A DNA stretch of 64,000 bases, from assembly GCF_014805685.1 (NCBI RefSeq), contig NC_060885.1:16910632-16974631 (forward strand), given 5' to 3'. A program made the translations under genes and the position numbers. Shown here piece after piece: positions 13,521 through 25,963 of the stretch; positions within the stretch are counted from its first letter, which is position 1, and each line of letters starts with the position of its first letter. The notes under the pieces were generated by a model. That model did not search any database. It worked only from the letters and a program-made list of their open reading frames with translations, and was not told the DNA's origin. This stretch comes from Silurus meridionalis. Its lineage: Eukaryota; Chordata; Actinopteri; Siluriformes; Siluridae.

Positions 13521-13524
13521 TTTT

Positions 13525-13735
13525 TGTAGTAGCTCAGTGGTTAAGGCTCTTGGTTACTGATTGGAAGGTCAGGGGTTCAAACCTTACTATTACCAAGCTG
13601 CCACTCTTGGGCCCCTTGAGCAAAGCCTTTGTGTTTCAGGGGCACTGTATCATGCTGCATCTAACACCACTGGGATACGCAAAAAAAGAAATTCACTATG
13701 CTGTAATGTACATGTGACATGAAACTTAAAAAAAT
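13525..13735 (+). mobile_element. tRNA-derived SINE
   Basis: The tRNA-like head has a near-consensus pol III A box (TAGCTCAGTGG, 13530-13540) and B box (GGTTCAAAC, 13574-13582). The fish-SINE core follows (CAAGCTGCCACT, TTGGGCCCCTTGAGCAA), then a tail with GTAATGTACATGTGACATGAAA. I recognise this as a SINE type common in ostariophysan fish. Its divergence (lost bases around the CTTAACCC part of the usual consensus) suggests an old copy. A second, more damaged copy lies at 35968-36075. Confidence 0.85.
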
Positions 13736-15070
13736 CTGAAAAAGATTATAAATTACCATTATTTGTATTTTCTTCTAATTTTTCAGAACCAAAAACAAGT
13801 AATTTTCCAATTTCTTCAAGGATGCACAGAAAAGAATATAAAAAGGAATCTAAAACAGAAAAAAAGCTTGATTTTTTTTATTTTTAATTGCAGAACAGGT
13901 GGTATATTCACTATGAGTGTAGTTCCGGTATGACGTAAACAATCATTCTTATAAGACATCAGCATACCTATTCCTTCCTTAATAGATGATTGGGAGGACG
14001 ATTAAAAAAGTGATCGTGCAGACCATACGGTAGCATTCTTATCTAATTTTGTTGATTAATAAATTGCTTGTGACTGTAGTGCAGTGAGCAATGTAAAAGG
14101 CACAGAGCCTTATGCAGCTGATGTAGAACCGAGTAAAAGCCTGAATGTATCACACCATAAAGCTTGGGTTTAGTGTCGTCAGGTGTCATACAGATGGCAG
14201 GGTGCTCATGTATCACAGAACTAGGGTGCTCATGAAGTCATGCAGCTGCAATACTGTGGAAGGTCAGTAAATTAAGAAAAGAAAAAAAAATGATGATGAG
14301 GACCCACTTTAAATAAAGTGTGTTTAACAACAATCTACTAACAATTAAATTAATGAATTGTTACATTTCATGATGCACTGTGTATTGTGTAAATTCGTTT
14401 TTACATTGTACTTATATTTACCTGCATTATTATTATAAATGCATATGAAAGTTACACTGCTAACCCTAACCCCTTACACATAACCATACTATGACTTTTT
14501 CTTTTTGGAAAAACACATACCCATATAACACCTCGGTCGCAAAGTGTATTGCAATACATGAACACAGTTCGTATAAACAAGTCAGTCAACGCTGCTACTA
14601 CTTCTGGCGGAAGTTATACCCATAACCGTTTTACAGCGGCGCCCACAGGGAAAATATATATAGTATATAGCATAGTTAAGATAAGTTTGGTCATTTTCGT
14701 CCACATAAATTTGTTAGGAAAAAGTGCGGATTGGGTGTAAATAAACTTTGTGTTGTCATAATGTGGCTTCCTTTTGCAACCTCTAGAGATCTAAATGTGA
14801 GTGGAGAACTCAGTCCAGCTCCATTTCCAGTACAAAATCTTCATAATAATCGTCTTAAAACCCTCGTTTCCCCATATTCACTCACCAAGAACTTTGTTGT
14901 AGAAGAAGACGCTATTTCTAAAATAATATTAAGGAGAGGTTACAAGACCATTAATCTGTTCGATCTTACAGATATCTAGCTAGTTAGTTAGTTTCCCTTT
15001 GCTTTGCTTTTCCGTGCATCCTGAAGGAATGGGAAAGTGATTTGATTTTTCGTAGTTTGGTCTGGAGTAT
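13736..15070. other. Non-coding DNA upstream of cuedc2
   Basis: AT-rich. Two adjoining frames at 14549-14979 are open but show no domain, and I do not recognise them. No other feature is visible. Confidence 0.45.

Positions 15071-15073
<3 letters not shown>

Positions 15074-15110
<37 letters not shown>
15074..15110. repeat. (CT)n microsatellite
   Basis: About 18 CT units followed by ATCTATCT. Confidence 0.9.
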
Positions 15111-15119
<9 letters not shown>

Positions 15120-15179
15120 AAACGGTCCTTTTTCTTTTTTCAAATTTTCTTCGATTCATATTCTTCACATCATTCCTGC

Positions 15180-15680
15180 AGCACCACGAGTGCGTGTTTA
15201 CTTTAAACAGGAAATGATGTCATACATTTTGAAACAACCCACGGCGCGCAGGTTGTAAGAAATTGCCCACTTGAAACGCTATCAAATTTTACGCTAAATA
15301 AATTCGTCTGCAGTCATCCTGCACTCGTTTTGTAAGTGGAACAGATCGTTTTGGTGAAACAGATTAGATGTGTTTGTTTGCTTGCTTGTGGTGGCCGGTT
15401 TGATAGAGCTGAGGGTTAGCTAACGAGAGCTAGGCTAGGCTTGTTAGCTCCGCATTTCGAATGGCCGCAGTTGAGTTAAGCGTTTATTTCCCTTGAAGGT
15501 TTTTATGTTGTGTGTATCACGAGTGCATAAGTGAATATAGAGCAGAGGAAGGATTCAGATCAGGCGAGGTTTCTACTCTAATCGGTTAGCTGGCATCCGA
15601 GCTGGTCTGGAAGCAGGACGCTTTCAGGACAAAAGACTGATGCTCGACATTTAAGCGCATTGTAGGCCTGCATCTGAGAT
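15180..15680 (+). promoter_or_regulatory. cuedc2: Probable cuedc2 promoter / 5' untranslated exon region
   Basis: CpG density rises here relative to both flanks (for example CCCACGGCGCGCAGG near 15239, GCATTTCGAATGGCCGC near 15451). This is the expected position for a TATA-less housekeeping promoter ahead of cuedc2, whose start codon lies at 16905 directly after a splice acceptor, implying a non-coding upstream exon. I cannot place the start site or the first donor. cDNA or CAGE data would. Confidence 0.45.
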
Positions 15681-15683
15681 GAC

Positions 15684-16668
15684 CACACACACACACACAC
15701 ACTGTACACTGTACACTGTACACACAACAAAAACACAGCCTACACACCACATACAACAGAAACACAGCATACACACCACATACAAAAGAAACACAGCATA
15801 CACACCACATACAACAAACACAGCATACACACCACTTACAAAAGAAACACAGCATACACACCACATACAAAAGAAACACAGCATACACACATACAACAGA
15901 AACACAGCAAACACAACACATACAACAAACACAGCATACACCACATACAACAGAACACAGCATACACACCATACAACAAACACAGCATACACACCACATA
16001 CAAGAAACACAGCATACACACACCACATACAAAAGAAACACAGCATACACACCACATACAAAAGAAACACAGCATACACACCACATACAAAAGAAACACA
16101 GCATACACACCACATACAAAAGAAACACAGCATACACACCACATACAAAAGAAACACAGCATACACACCACATACAGAAACACAGCATACACACACATAC
16201 AACAAACACAGCATACACACCACATACAACAGAAACACAGCATACACACCACATACAACAGAAACACAGCATACACACCACATACAACAGAAACACAGCA
16301 TACACACCACATACAACAAACACAGCATACACACCACATACAACAGAAACACAGTATACACACCACATACAACAAACACAGCATACACCACATACAACAA
16401 ACAGCATACACACCATACAACAAACACAGCATACACACTACATATGCACAAGAGAAACACAGCATACACACCACATACAAGAGAAACACAGCATACACAC
16501 CACATACAACAGAAACACAGCATACACACCACATACAACAGAAACACAGCATACACACCACATACAACAGAAACACAGCAAACACAACACATACAACAAA
16601 CACAGCATACACACCACATACAACAGAAACACAGCATACACACCACATATGCACAAGAGAAACACAAC
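15684..16668. repeat. 29-bp minisatellite, about 33 copies
   Basis: The array opens with (AC)n and a few GTACACT units, then repeats a roughly 29-bp unit built from CATACAACAGAAACACAG plus CATACACACCA. Units vary by a short indel (AACAGAA, AAAAGAA, AACAA). One run of AAAAGAA units (about 16,020-16,160) is followed by a run of AACAGAA units, so copies have been homogenised in blocks. The + strand is almost only A and C. Because the unit lacks stops, long open frames exist on both strands; they are artefacts. It lies between the probable cuedc2 promoter and the first coding exon. Confidence 0.95.
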
Positions 16669-16851
16669 TTAAATACCAAGTAATCGGAAAAGCTTTTGGC
16701 TGCAATGAAGCCATCAATCAAAAATTATTCTTGTGCGTACACAATTATTCTTGTCAACGGCTACACAAGGTTGTGTACCTATTGACAAAGGGAGCAACTA
16801 TTATGTGATAAAAAAATGCTTTAGATTGTTTTCTCCATATAGAAAGTGTGT

Positions 16852-16878
16852 TTTGTGTGTGTGTGTGTGTGTGTGTGT
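16852..16878. repeat. (GT)n microsatellite before cuedc2 exon
   Basis: About 13 GT units ending 26 bp before the acceptor of the first cuedc2 coding exon. Confidence 0.85.
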
Positions 16879-16904
16879 TAATATGTTGAACAGTAACAGG
16901 TAGG

Positions 16905-18381
16905 ATGGAGCTCCAGAAGATCATTCACGATGCACTGTACGACTTTGTCCGATCACACATACCGCATGCTGATCTGAGGTTAGTTGCCATCTTACCTTAC
17001 CCAAACTCCAACCAAATAAAAGAAAACGCAGTAAGAGATTCTACCTGTTTTCTTTTTTCTCAGCACCCTGGATGACGTTTTGCTTTCCTACATCATCGGT
17101 GTGCTGGAAGATCTTGGCTCCCAGGCAAGCGTTGAAGAAAACTTTGACGTTGAGGTGTTTGTTGAGATGCTTGAGGCTTATATTCCAGGCTTTTCCAACA
17201 TTGACTGGTAATAATTGTTGGGCTTCTTATTCCAACCACATTAGAAATAAATGCACAACAGTGTGAACCTTTTGGCAGTTTGTATCTGGAAGTGTATTTA
17301 ACTATTCAATTTTATTGTATTTTTTTTCCCCAGTGTTCAGGTTTGTGAAATGATGTTCAGCTTGTCCTCGAAATTAGCGTCAGCAAGAAGTAAAGGTGAA
17401 TGTTCCTAAGCACTGTTGTTGTGGAAGTGAAATCTAAAAATGATTACAGAACTTCTTTTTACATTTTGCATGTTTAGTGCAAAGTGCACAGTATATTTTG
17501 AGATCATAGCTTGTGTGAGTTTCTATTATCTGTGAATATTCCTGTTTCAGAGTCTTTTGAGTTGAAGACAGGCGAGGGAAATTGTTCCTTGACACCTCCT
17601 CCAGAGCAAAGAGTCCAGATGCAAAAGACACACAGCCACTCATCACATGCAGAGGGAGCCACAGCCAAGGTATTAACTCACATCAGTGTTTTTAGCTGTC
17701 TGTCCACAAAGCCTGTTTGGTTGGCATTTTCTTTTGTGTTTGCTGACCAAATTTTCTTGTCCATGCATCAATCCGAGATTCTAAATATTGATCCAAATAA
17801 CAGGTTTGTTATTAAAATTTTAGAATTTTCTTTTCCATTAATATCACCCTTCATGTTTGTCAGACAAATATTGCATTACACTTTCATGGTCAGAAACTCA
17901 AGACGCAGTTTTCTGAAAAGTCAGTGTGTCTTAAGCATTTCTTTAGCACGATATTGTAATAACTAAGTGATTGCAAGTTTTAGGATTAATGTGGAAATAG
18001 CTTTGTAACAAGTGTATGAAAGATTATATTTTGAAATGGATCCCAACAAAATGAAGGTCACAACCAGGTTAGACATCTGAAATAGTTTTGCTTCAATAAC
18101 TTCTTTAATGCTTGAAATATATTTCAAGTACCGGTATTTATTATATTTTTGGTGTTGAAACCATTGACATCAGGTTGGGCTTTCTTTACTTCATGTTTTT
18201 GGTTTATTTAAGCAACTTGCCTATAGTGAAATACAGTGTCCTGAGGGAAAAGAAATGAAATGCATCTGGAAATGAAACAGTGGAAAAGGTTGACATTATT
18301 AGTAAAATTGGTGATAGTTTGCTTTCAATTAAATGATTACTCAATTTAGCATTGCAGCTCCATGTAACTATTACTTCAAAT

Positions 18382-18435
<54 letters not shown>

Positions 18436-20549
18436 GGTGAGCACTTCAGATTGGGATATGCAGGAACAGCACCTTCTGGAAATGTTTCCTAAGTGTAGCG
18501 TGACCGAAGCCAGAAGTGCGTTATCTATTGCTAAAGGAGACATGGAGGAAGCTGTTCGACTCATCATCGAGGGAGATGTGCAGCTCAGTCCCACCCCTCC
18601 CCTCAGAGTAAGTAAACCATCCATGCAGAAGCTTGATGTGTCTCTGGAGCCCTGAACTACTCAGGAAAAAAAGAACCATGGCCCAAATGTGTCCTACCAA
18701 CTGTGACTCAGATTAAATATTTTTATTTATTATGCCACGCTGAACTGTTCAAATAATTCAGAGGAGTGAGAGTTATATGGGGGAAAATGCACAGTAGTTC
18801 CAAAATAGCAATCTGTTCGCCACAATACTGTGGTCTGTGTACTGAAACTTGGACTGGGAGGGGGAGCATTATGTTGTATGTGTTTCATTTATTTCTTTGT
18901 TTCTAGGCAAGCCAAACCAAGACTGAGACGGCACAGGCTGATGAGAAGCTTAAAGCAAATATTTTAGAAAAGTGAGTCTTCTATGAGTTACTGTAATAGT
19001 TAATTTTCTGTTTCACAATTTTCTGTTTGTTGGAAAAAACTAAGGAGGTCATACATTTTGTGTATATTTATATTCCCTATAAAGCGTTCATAAATCAAAC
19101 CCGATTTACTTTCAGCCCTCAATGTTGTATTATAGTCAAATTAAAGTAGCCATGCTTTATTTATGATTCATAATATTTAAAAATAAATGGTAAGACTTGC
19201 ACTGTAATCTTCATAACTAATGTAGCTTTTTCCTCAGTTTTCTAGTTCAAGAAGACTAATAAAAACCAAGAAACAATCCTGTTTATAGTACAATAGAGTT
19301 CAATGTCTAATACAGCTATATGCAGAGACATGAAGCTTTTTCACATTTTTCATGTTTGGTTTTTTTTTTTTTTCCCCAAATTGGGCTGCAGCTGATTTAC
19401 AGCCCAAGTCATTATATTATGTAGGTGATAGTCAGTTAGTTTGCTTCTTAGTTTACGCATTAATCAGACGGAAAGTCTGTTCAAATCAAAATGTTATGTT
19501 AAAATAAAAAAAAATGAAGTTATATGGGCATCTTCCCCCTCTTTTCATATATGGCATGGTGGGCCAAATCAAAGGTCACCACAGGCCAGCTTTGTCCTTT
19601 AGTCCCTAATTTGGGCAGCTCTGTTCTAAAGTGTCTTCGGAATAGTTTATAATGTATGCCCTCCTATTCTATTGCACACTGCACCAGTGACATAGTGACA
19701 CAGTGAATTTCTCAATTTTCTAGTGTAATGAACAAATAAAAACATAGAAACAATACAATTTATAGTACAATAGAGTTCAATGCCTTCTACAGTTATATGC
19801 TTCGTATATCGTTGATCTCTGAGAGACATGAAGCTTGTCCACATTATAAGAGGGACAGTGCATGTAGGACGTTTTGGAGACGAGGTGAGGGAGGCTAGAT
19901 TGAGATGGTTTGGACATGTACAGAGGAGGGACATGGAGTATATTGGTAGGAGAATGCTGAGGATGGAGCCATGAGGAACGCTAAGGAGGAGGTTTCTGGA
20001 TGTGGTAAAAGAAAACATGGTGTTGGTTTAAAAGAGGCAGATGTAGAGGAGAGGAGGTTTGGAGACGGCGGATCCGCTGTGGCAACCCCTAATGGGAGCG
20101 GCTGGAGGAAGAAGAAGAATGTCTCGTGTCCATTACTAATGAAAGCTTTATCTTTTGTAAACATTTGAAGAAAACTGACAAAGGCAAATACATTTCCTTA
20201 TCTGTTTTTTTCCCCCTCCTTAGATACATGTTGGTAGATAATGAGGAGGATAAGAAAATACACAGACCGTTCATCCCAAAAGACGTAAGTGTTTTGTGTG
20301 CGTGCGTGTGTTCGCACACGTGTGCATGCTTATGAAGAAGGTATTCTATCTAATACAGTGTGTCCATATAGTAGACTTCAAGGTTAATTTTATATCTCGT
20401 AGGCTCCGAAGAAGTTGGTGCGTTACCATGGCAATCAGGTGGTGACAACCAAGGGAGAGCGCTACCATCTGGTGAAGAAAGATGAAACTGAGGAAATGAA
20501 AAAGACTTATGTTAGCCTTAAACCAGCTCGCAAATACCGCTTTCACTGA
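16905..20549 (+). CDS. cuedc2: CUE domain-containing protein 2
   Basis: Coding exons: 16905-16978, 17064-17207, 17334-17395, 17551-17669, 18437-18607, 18907-18971, 20224-20284, 20403-20549. All borders are GT-AG and phases close, giving 280 residues against 287 in human from memory. The N-terminal block ([20 protein letters not shown]) and the C-terminus ([15 protein letters not shown]) are diagnostic. The CUE domain lies in exon 5 (around residues 140-175), with the MFPKCS segment in place of the classic MFP motif and a C-terminal acidic/Leu helix ([11 protein letters not shown]). CUE domains bind ubiquitin. In mammals CUEDC2 modulates IKK/NF-kB signalling, steroid receptor turnover and the spindle checkpoint (family knowledge). 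The start is the only in-frame ATG, one base after an acceptor AG. The intron before exon 5 ends in (TG)n. The intron before exon 7 carries a LINE 3' end. It is transcribed toward hif1an. Confidence 0.95.
18385..18432 (+). repeat. (TG)n forming a splice-acceptor tract
   Basis: About 24 TG units run straight into TGTTAG, the acceptor of the cuedc2 CUE-domain exon at 18437. The exon itself begins GTGAGC. There is almost no ordinary pyrimidine tract, so the repeat takes its place. Confidence 0.9.
19820..20122 (+). mobile_element. 3' end of an RTE-like LINE (5'-truncated)
   Basis: Conceptual translation contains [16 protein letters not shown] followed by [11 protein letters not shown] and a decayed FLDVVKEN segment. 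This is the C-terminal part of the endonuclease/reverse-transcriptase protein of a LINE family widespread in fish. It ends with the family-typical tail, CAACCCCTAATGGGAGCGGC plus GAAGAAGAAG. Stops and frameshifts are present. It sits in the intron before cuedc2 coding exon 7, sense to the gene. The same family supplies the remnant at 51680-52863. Confidence 0.8.
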
Positions 20550-21186
20550 TATCTGTACACTTACACATCTGGTTTTAAAATTTTATTTATGATGCGAGTG
20601 ATTTGACCTGTACGTGAGCTGTTCTGTGAATTCATATTTTTCCCTTTTTTGTAATTTTTTTTTTTGTTTTCTTTTTTAGGAGTATACATCTTTAATTCTT
20701 AATGCACTGACAAAATCAAATCTTTTCAAAGTTTTGTTTTGAGTATGTCTTTTTTACTTTTTGTTGTATTATGGTTTAGATGTGTTTTATGTACCACCAC
20801 TTCTGTTTCACCATCCAAACCGTCAAGGGTTGTTCAAAAGAAATTGATGCTCCTGTGTGTGTGCCTTGACCTTCCATAGTCAAAAATTGACAGTTTAATC
20901 CCCATTTTCTTTGTCATGTACAATGAGCTATCCTCTTATTTTCTTCTACCTCAGTGAGTGTACTTCTTGTATGGATATTTTTAATGGAATGGTAAAGAGC
21001 ACCCCAGTGCTAACATCATGCAGCTGTTATATCAGTTTATTGAGCACTACCGTAAAAAGTCAAATTCCATGCAGTATAGGGAACACTCAGGTTTCTGTTT
21101 AGGCAGAATTTGGTTATGAAAAGTCCAGAAATACATCTCGGCTGTTCTCCAAACAGAAAAATGTATCCTGTATCATCATCAGTTTC

Positions 21187-21261
21187 TACTGCAGGATGGA
21201 CAGAGCTTCCTTAAATGCCCTTGATAAGGAAGTGTAAGGAAGCGGTGTCCATCCTGCAGTA
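21187..21261. repeat. 27-bp inverted repeat (hairpin)
   Basis: The left arm starts TACTGCAGGATGGACA and ends GCTTCCTTA (21187-21213). The right arm (21235-21261) is its reverse complement except for two bases in the middle. The loop is 21 nt and holds a second TAAGGAAG that could pair with the left arm instead. It lies about 640 bp past the cuedc2 stop, so it may be in its 3' UTR. Confidence 0.85.
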
Positions 21262-24200
21262 CACTTACTAGTGATCTCGTAAGCAAAAAAACAAATTTCT
21301 CTTGAAATCATTTTACTTTGCATGTGTCAATGACTGGATGACACTGGTATGATCTTGTGGATCATTTAGATTTCTTGCCCAACATCATATAACCCAATTG
21401 TAGAATTGGCAACAGCCTTCAGCAAGGGATAGTCTGGTTACTGTCACGGGGTTGAACACCTTCTTTGACGAGGGTCTTCTCATGTTTGGGCATTATATAA
21501 AACAGGTTTGTCCAATCTTATCTACAAAGGGCTGGTCTAGGTCCATGTTTTTATTCCAACACACCAGCTTTCACCATTTTAAATCAACCTGGTTTTCACC
21601 TGTGGCATGAGTGCCATGGTCATCTCAGTACAAGTGAGGATAGTCCTATTCATGATGCTGTTGGCATATATTATGCAAGTCATTTCTACTCCTGGTATTT
21701 GGGATACAATATAATTCTAATTACATATGTAACTGAGTTTCTGAACTCCAGATAAACAATAAGGTCCCTTGTCATTTGAAAACTATACCAGCTAAGTGAG
21801 AAATTTCCAAGGAAAGGTGGCAGTTTTATGGTGGTGTTTATTGTAAATACTGGTTTATGCATCACTGTGTGACTTTGGAAGGTCTTGGCACACACTCAAG
21901 GAGGCATCAAAGTGTCTCTCACTGACCCTAGTGGTTATCATACATCACCTACAGGGTTTTAAAGTACAATGAAGGTTGGGGTGTGCACTGTGAAATCTGA
22001 TTGCCATGGGGTAATGATATTTCAGTCGGGCATTATTAAAGCTAGGATAAAGTGAAATTTAAGGGGAAGAGAGTTACTGTATTTTTTTAAAACAGATATA
22101 CAAATGATACAAGGGCCTCCCAAATGTATTTAATTGCTACTTGTATGTTATTTTGACCTCTGAGTTGTTTGCACTGGATTATCTTAGTTTAGTCTGGTTT
22201 TACTCTACTGTATTAGAAGTGTTATGTACGTTGGTGCTTACAGTTCTGCATGGTTTTAGCTGATGGAGAGTGAATGTTCATGTAACCCATGCTCACTATT
22301 CATAGTAGAACAGGAAGCCTAGTGTATTAACATTTGTATGTTGTCGTTTGTGCTCAGGTTATGCAGTTCCTCATAAAGAGGTGATCTCCGCTAACTGCTA
22401 AACTACAAACTGTTGAAATGCGCCCGAAGTTTTATTTTTGCTGTATGATCAACATAAAAAGATGGATGTAAACCTATAGTCAGGTGTTTTTTTTTTTGCC
22501 CTGTGTCTTTTATTATTCCAAATTTCCAGCCCTTTTTTTTTGTCAACACCTGTCATGTAACATGGGATTAAGTTGTGGAACAGTTGGCTGATCTGTTGTT
22601 TGGAATGGAGCTGTGATTGATAAAAGTAGTTAAATACCTATAATGAACAACTCTAATCTCCAACTTTTTCCTGCTTGGCTGCCATTTTACCCAAGTTAAC
22701 TAAAGACGTGTGATTTCAACCACTGATTTGTAGCAACATATCGCACAGGGGTGTTGATACAAAAACAGGCACCACATTGTCATGTATAGAATCAGCTGTG
22801 TGACTGTCTTCTGCGGTTACATCATCAGGAAACGGGAGGGCGTCTGATCCAGAGGCCAGTCTGCATGACAAGGCACCAGATTACACAAACGAGACACACA
22901 CATTTCTTGCACAATAACTAATACAATGCAACAAGCGATCTGTATTTATATTTAAACCTGTTGGATCAAGACAGCAAAAGTGAAAAAATAGTCTAATTTA
23001 TACTAAGAATAAGTGGCTGCTGTAAGTGTTTTTGCTAGTACAAGCTGCTTCATATCTGTTAATCAAACGCTTCCAGATGAAGGTAACCCAGCTGTGATAT
23101 ACCAGACAGCAACCCAGCCCACCTTCATATAACAATAGTTTATACACAGTAACTGAAAGGAGCTACATCCAATTATAGGCATAAAAGCGTAAAAACCAAA
23201 AACGAATGCTGTAAATGCAGCACACAGTCCTCATGTTCATGTTAATGAAGGTGGGGTTTTGTTAGTACCACAAGCTTTATATCTGACAAATCAATCACTC
23301 CTATACAAAAGGAAAAACCTGTTTTTTTTGCCTCGACTCCATGTCCCTTGCTTCAGAGACATTTTAAGTTAAATAATATAATGTATTCACATTAAATTAT
23401 ACCTCTATTGCAAAATATCCAACTTTCCCATTTCTTTTATTGTGCTTAAAATACCTAATTGTCTTTAATATACCTCAGAATGGACATAATAGACATGTAA
23501 CAATGACCATTTGGTATACAAGCCTTAATTTCCCAATGTTAATAGCACATGTACAAAGAATCACTGTGAAGCATCTCTTTGGAAAGAGACAGTTTTCCTA
23601 TATACTAATGTATAGATACTAAATTCAGAGAATAAGCCACATTGTATGAGGCCATGAGCTTGATAAATAAACCACACACTGTTTCTGTATTGTTACTGTT
23701 ACAACTCAAAATGTACACAGAGTAAAAGGATAAGGCTTTATTTCTAGAAGAAGTAAAATTCTTAACAATGAATTGAAAGCATCCTGAAACATTTGGGAAG
23801 TTTAGGTGAAAATGAGAGTTCATCACTGCTTCTGAAAACCCTTTGATTTATGAACTACATGCACAACATGTGGAGGATCTTATTCAGTGACTAATACAGT
23901 AAATCAATGCTTTTCAATAAAACAAGGTTGTAGTAAACAGAAAAAGCACCAACTGAATAATATCAAGGTTGCAAGAAACGTTCCCTAGTGGGGTTATCAA
24001 GAACAACCTACCAGTGAGTTAACAGTGGGTTATATAGCCTTGAAAGATGGCTAAAAATGTACACAAATTAACTAAACACAAGGGTCTTCTTAGAAAATAA
24101 TGTTTCTGGCTTATGTTTCCCCTTACAATACTCTCCCTTGTGACCATTTGACATGTCTACTACTAATATGGCAAACTATATCGGTTTTGAACAATGTTTA

Positions 24201-25957
24201 TGATTTGATTTACAGATCTAAATGAAAGCTAGTGTTTATGATAAATCTGACTTGCCTTAACTTGTATAAATTTCCCTGACAAACATATAAAAGGTACTTT
24301 GTGTCAGACCTACGTCTGTTGTGTAGAGTTCAAAAGGGGGTGTGACATTTTTTTCTAATGTTGTAACCCAGCTAAGGTCAGACATTATCTTAACCCAACT
24401 CCAAACACAAAAGAAGTTCTACATCTTCAAAGTGACTAGCAGGAGCCATTGCCAACCAAACAACCAGGAGGTAAAAAGTTCTACAGTGTAAAAGTTTTTT
24501 TTTTTTTTTTTTTTGTCTTGTTAGTTTTTTGTTAGTCTTGCTAAACACTTGCATTTAATAACCCATCTCAATAATGGGAAGAGAATGATTGCCAGATGAC
24601 AGCTGGCCTTTTTAACCTCCTTGTAAAGTTTATATTCCCAGTTGGTAGTTTGTGGGGATTAACAGAAGAGTTTGTGAGTTTTTTTGCATTTCTGCTAATT
24701 AAAAATGATTTCTATCAGTTAAGCAAAAATATACTTTGTTCTAAAGAACAAAATGCACAAATTAGATAAATTAATAGGCAGCTAGTTCATTCTGTGGGAT
24801 ATGACTTTATTATACCACAGAATGAGCATAGAGACATTGGCAATCTCTATTAAACCACTGCTGAGTTTCATGCAAACTATTTGTTAGAGGTTCTGCTCGT
24901 TTATCTGACACTCATTAATGACTAACACTAATGTGCATAAAAGTTTACCCCTCCCCTCAATTACACTTCTGTAATACTGACTAATAATAAGCTGTGAATA
25001 TTTGGGGTGGGTTCCAAAATGGCATACTCTAATAATAATAATAATATATAGCATGTCCCTACAACAGTGTCATTACTATTTATGCATATTTCTGTTTGGG
25101 GAAGTGTGCATTGTGCTGTTTGGTACAGATCCTTGAGTTTATCGAAATGTGAGCACTTGCTTCGAATCGATTTATATGTTGGGGGGTTCAGTATACCCCT
25201 ATTTAACCTGTTTTCCCGAAATTAATCTGGAACTTTTCTGGAAAATCTTTTGACCAGAGGGCAACATTTCAAAATCCTGCATCTTTCAGTACCCTCTCAA
25301 TTAAGTGATCTTAATACAAGTGCCAATATTGTTAAATTGTTAAAAGATTTTAAGTTAAAATCCCGAATACTAGCTTTTTTAAGTGCTATACCGCCCTTCT
25401 TTTTCCAGTCAAATTACAGTCCAGCAACAGCCATGTTATAAACAGCAATAATACTAAAACAAAACAAAAAGAATGATTTCAGTCACAACTATATGTTAGA
25501 AAAAAAATCAATTTGGCACATAGCACATACACAGTAAACATTTACAAAACCAAGTATGCAAATTTACAATTCCAAATATCAACAAAAATAATTCTGTGCA
25601 ATAATCACTGCAATAATCATTGATTTCTACTTTGCTTGGATCCAGAGATCTGTAATCAAATTCATTAGAAACATTCTGCAACTGGAGATAAAACAATACA
25701 CAGGTGAATTAATACACATTTAAAAAAAAGCCTAATTTGGAACATAGTAAGTGAATTAGATATCAGTTCAGCAAATAAATCTTTACAAGCAAATTAGACT
25801 TTGAGTTTCTTTGCGTGTCGATTTGAGTCATTTAATAATACAATAGTAGTTTCAGAAAAGGGGGTCATGTCGTAGCCTTTTAGATCTGTTGTCATTACAC
25901 AAAGAAGAATCATTCCTATGTGGGACATTACTTTCTTACCATAAAATAAAAAAATGT

Positions 25958-25963
25958 TTTATT
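25958..25963 (-). terminator. hif1an: Candidate hif1an poly(A) signal
   Basis: AATAAA on the minus strand, about 760 nt beyond the hif1an stop codon. It is plausible by position; other signals cannot be excluded. Confidence 0.35.

Noticed and set aside
13525..13600. A functional tRNA gene
   Set aside because: A and B boxes are present, but the sequence does not fold as a full cloverleaf and continues into a SINE body.
14549..14979. Small gene upstream of cuedc2
   Set aside because: Two adjacent frames are open, but there is no domain, no splice support and no similarity that I recognise.
15684..16668. CRISPR-like array of regular repeats
   Set aside because: The units are contiguous tandem copies without unique spacers, in a vertebrate nuclear context.
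15586..16721. Open frames of 276-356 codons on both strands
   Set aside because: They are products of the stop-free 29-bp minisatellite; several frames on both strands are open at once and the peptides only repeat the unit.
24787..24827. Short hairpin (TCATTCTGTGG and its complement)
   Set aside because: An 11-bp stem with a 15-nt loop is expected by chance in AT-rich DNA of this length.
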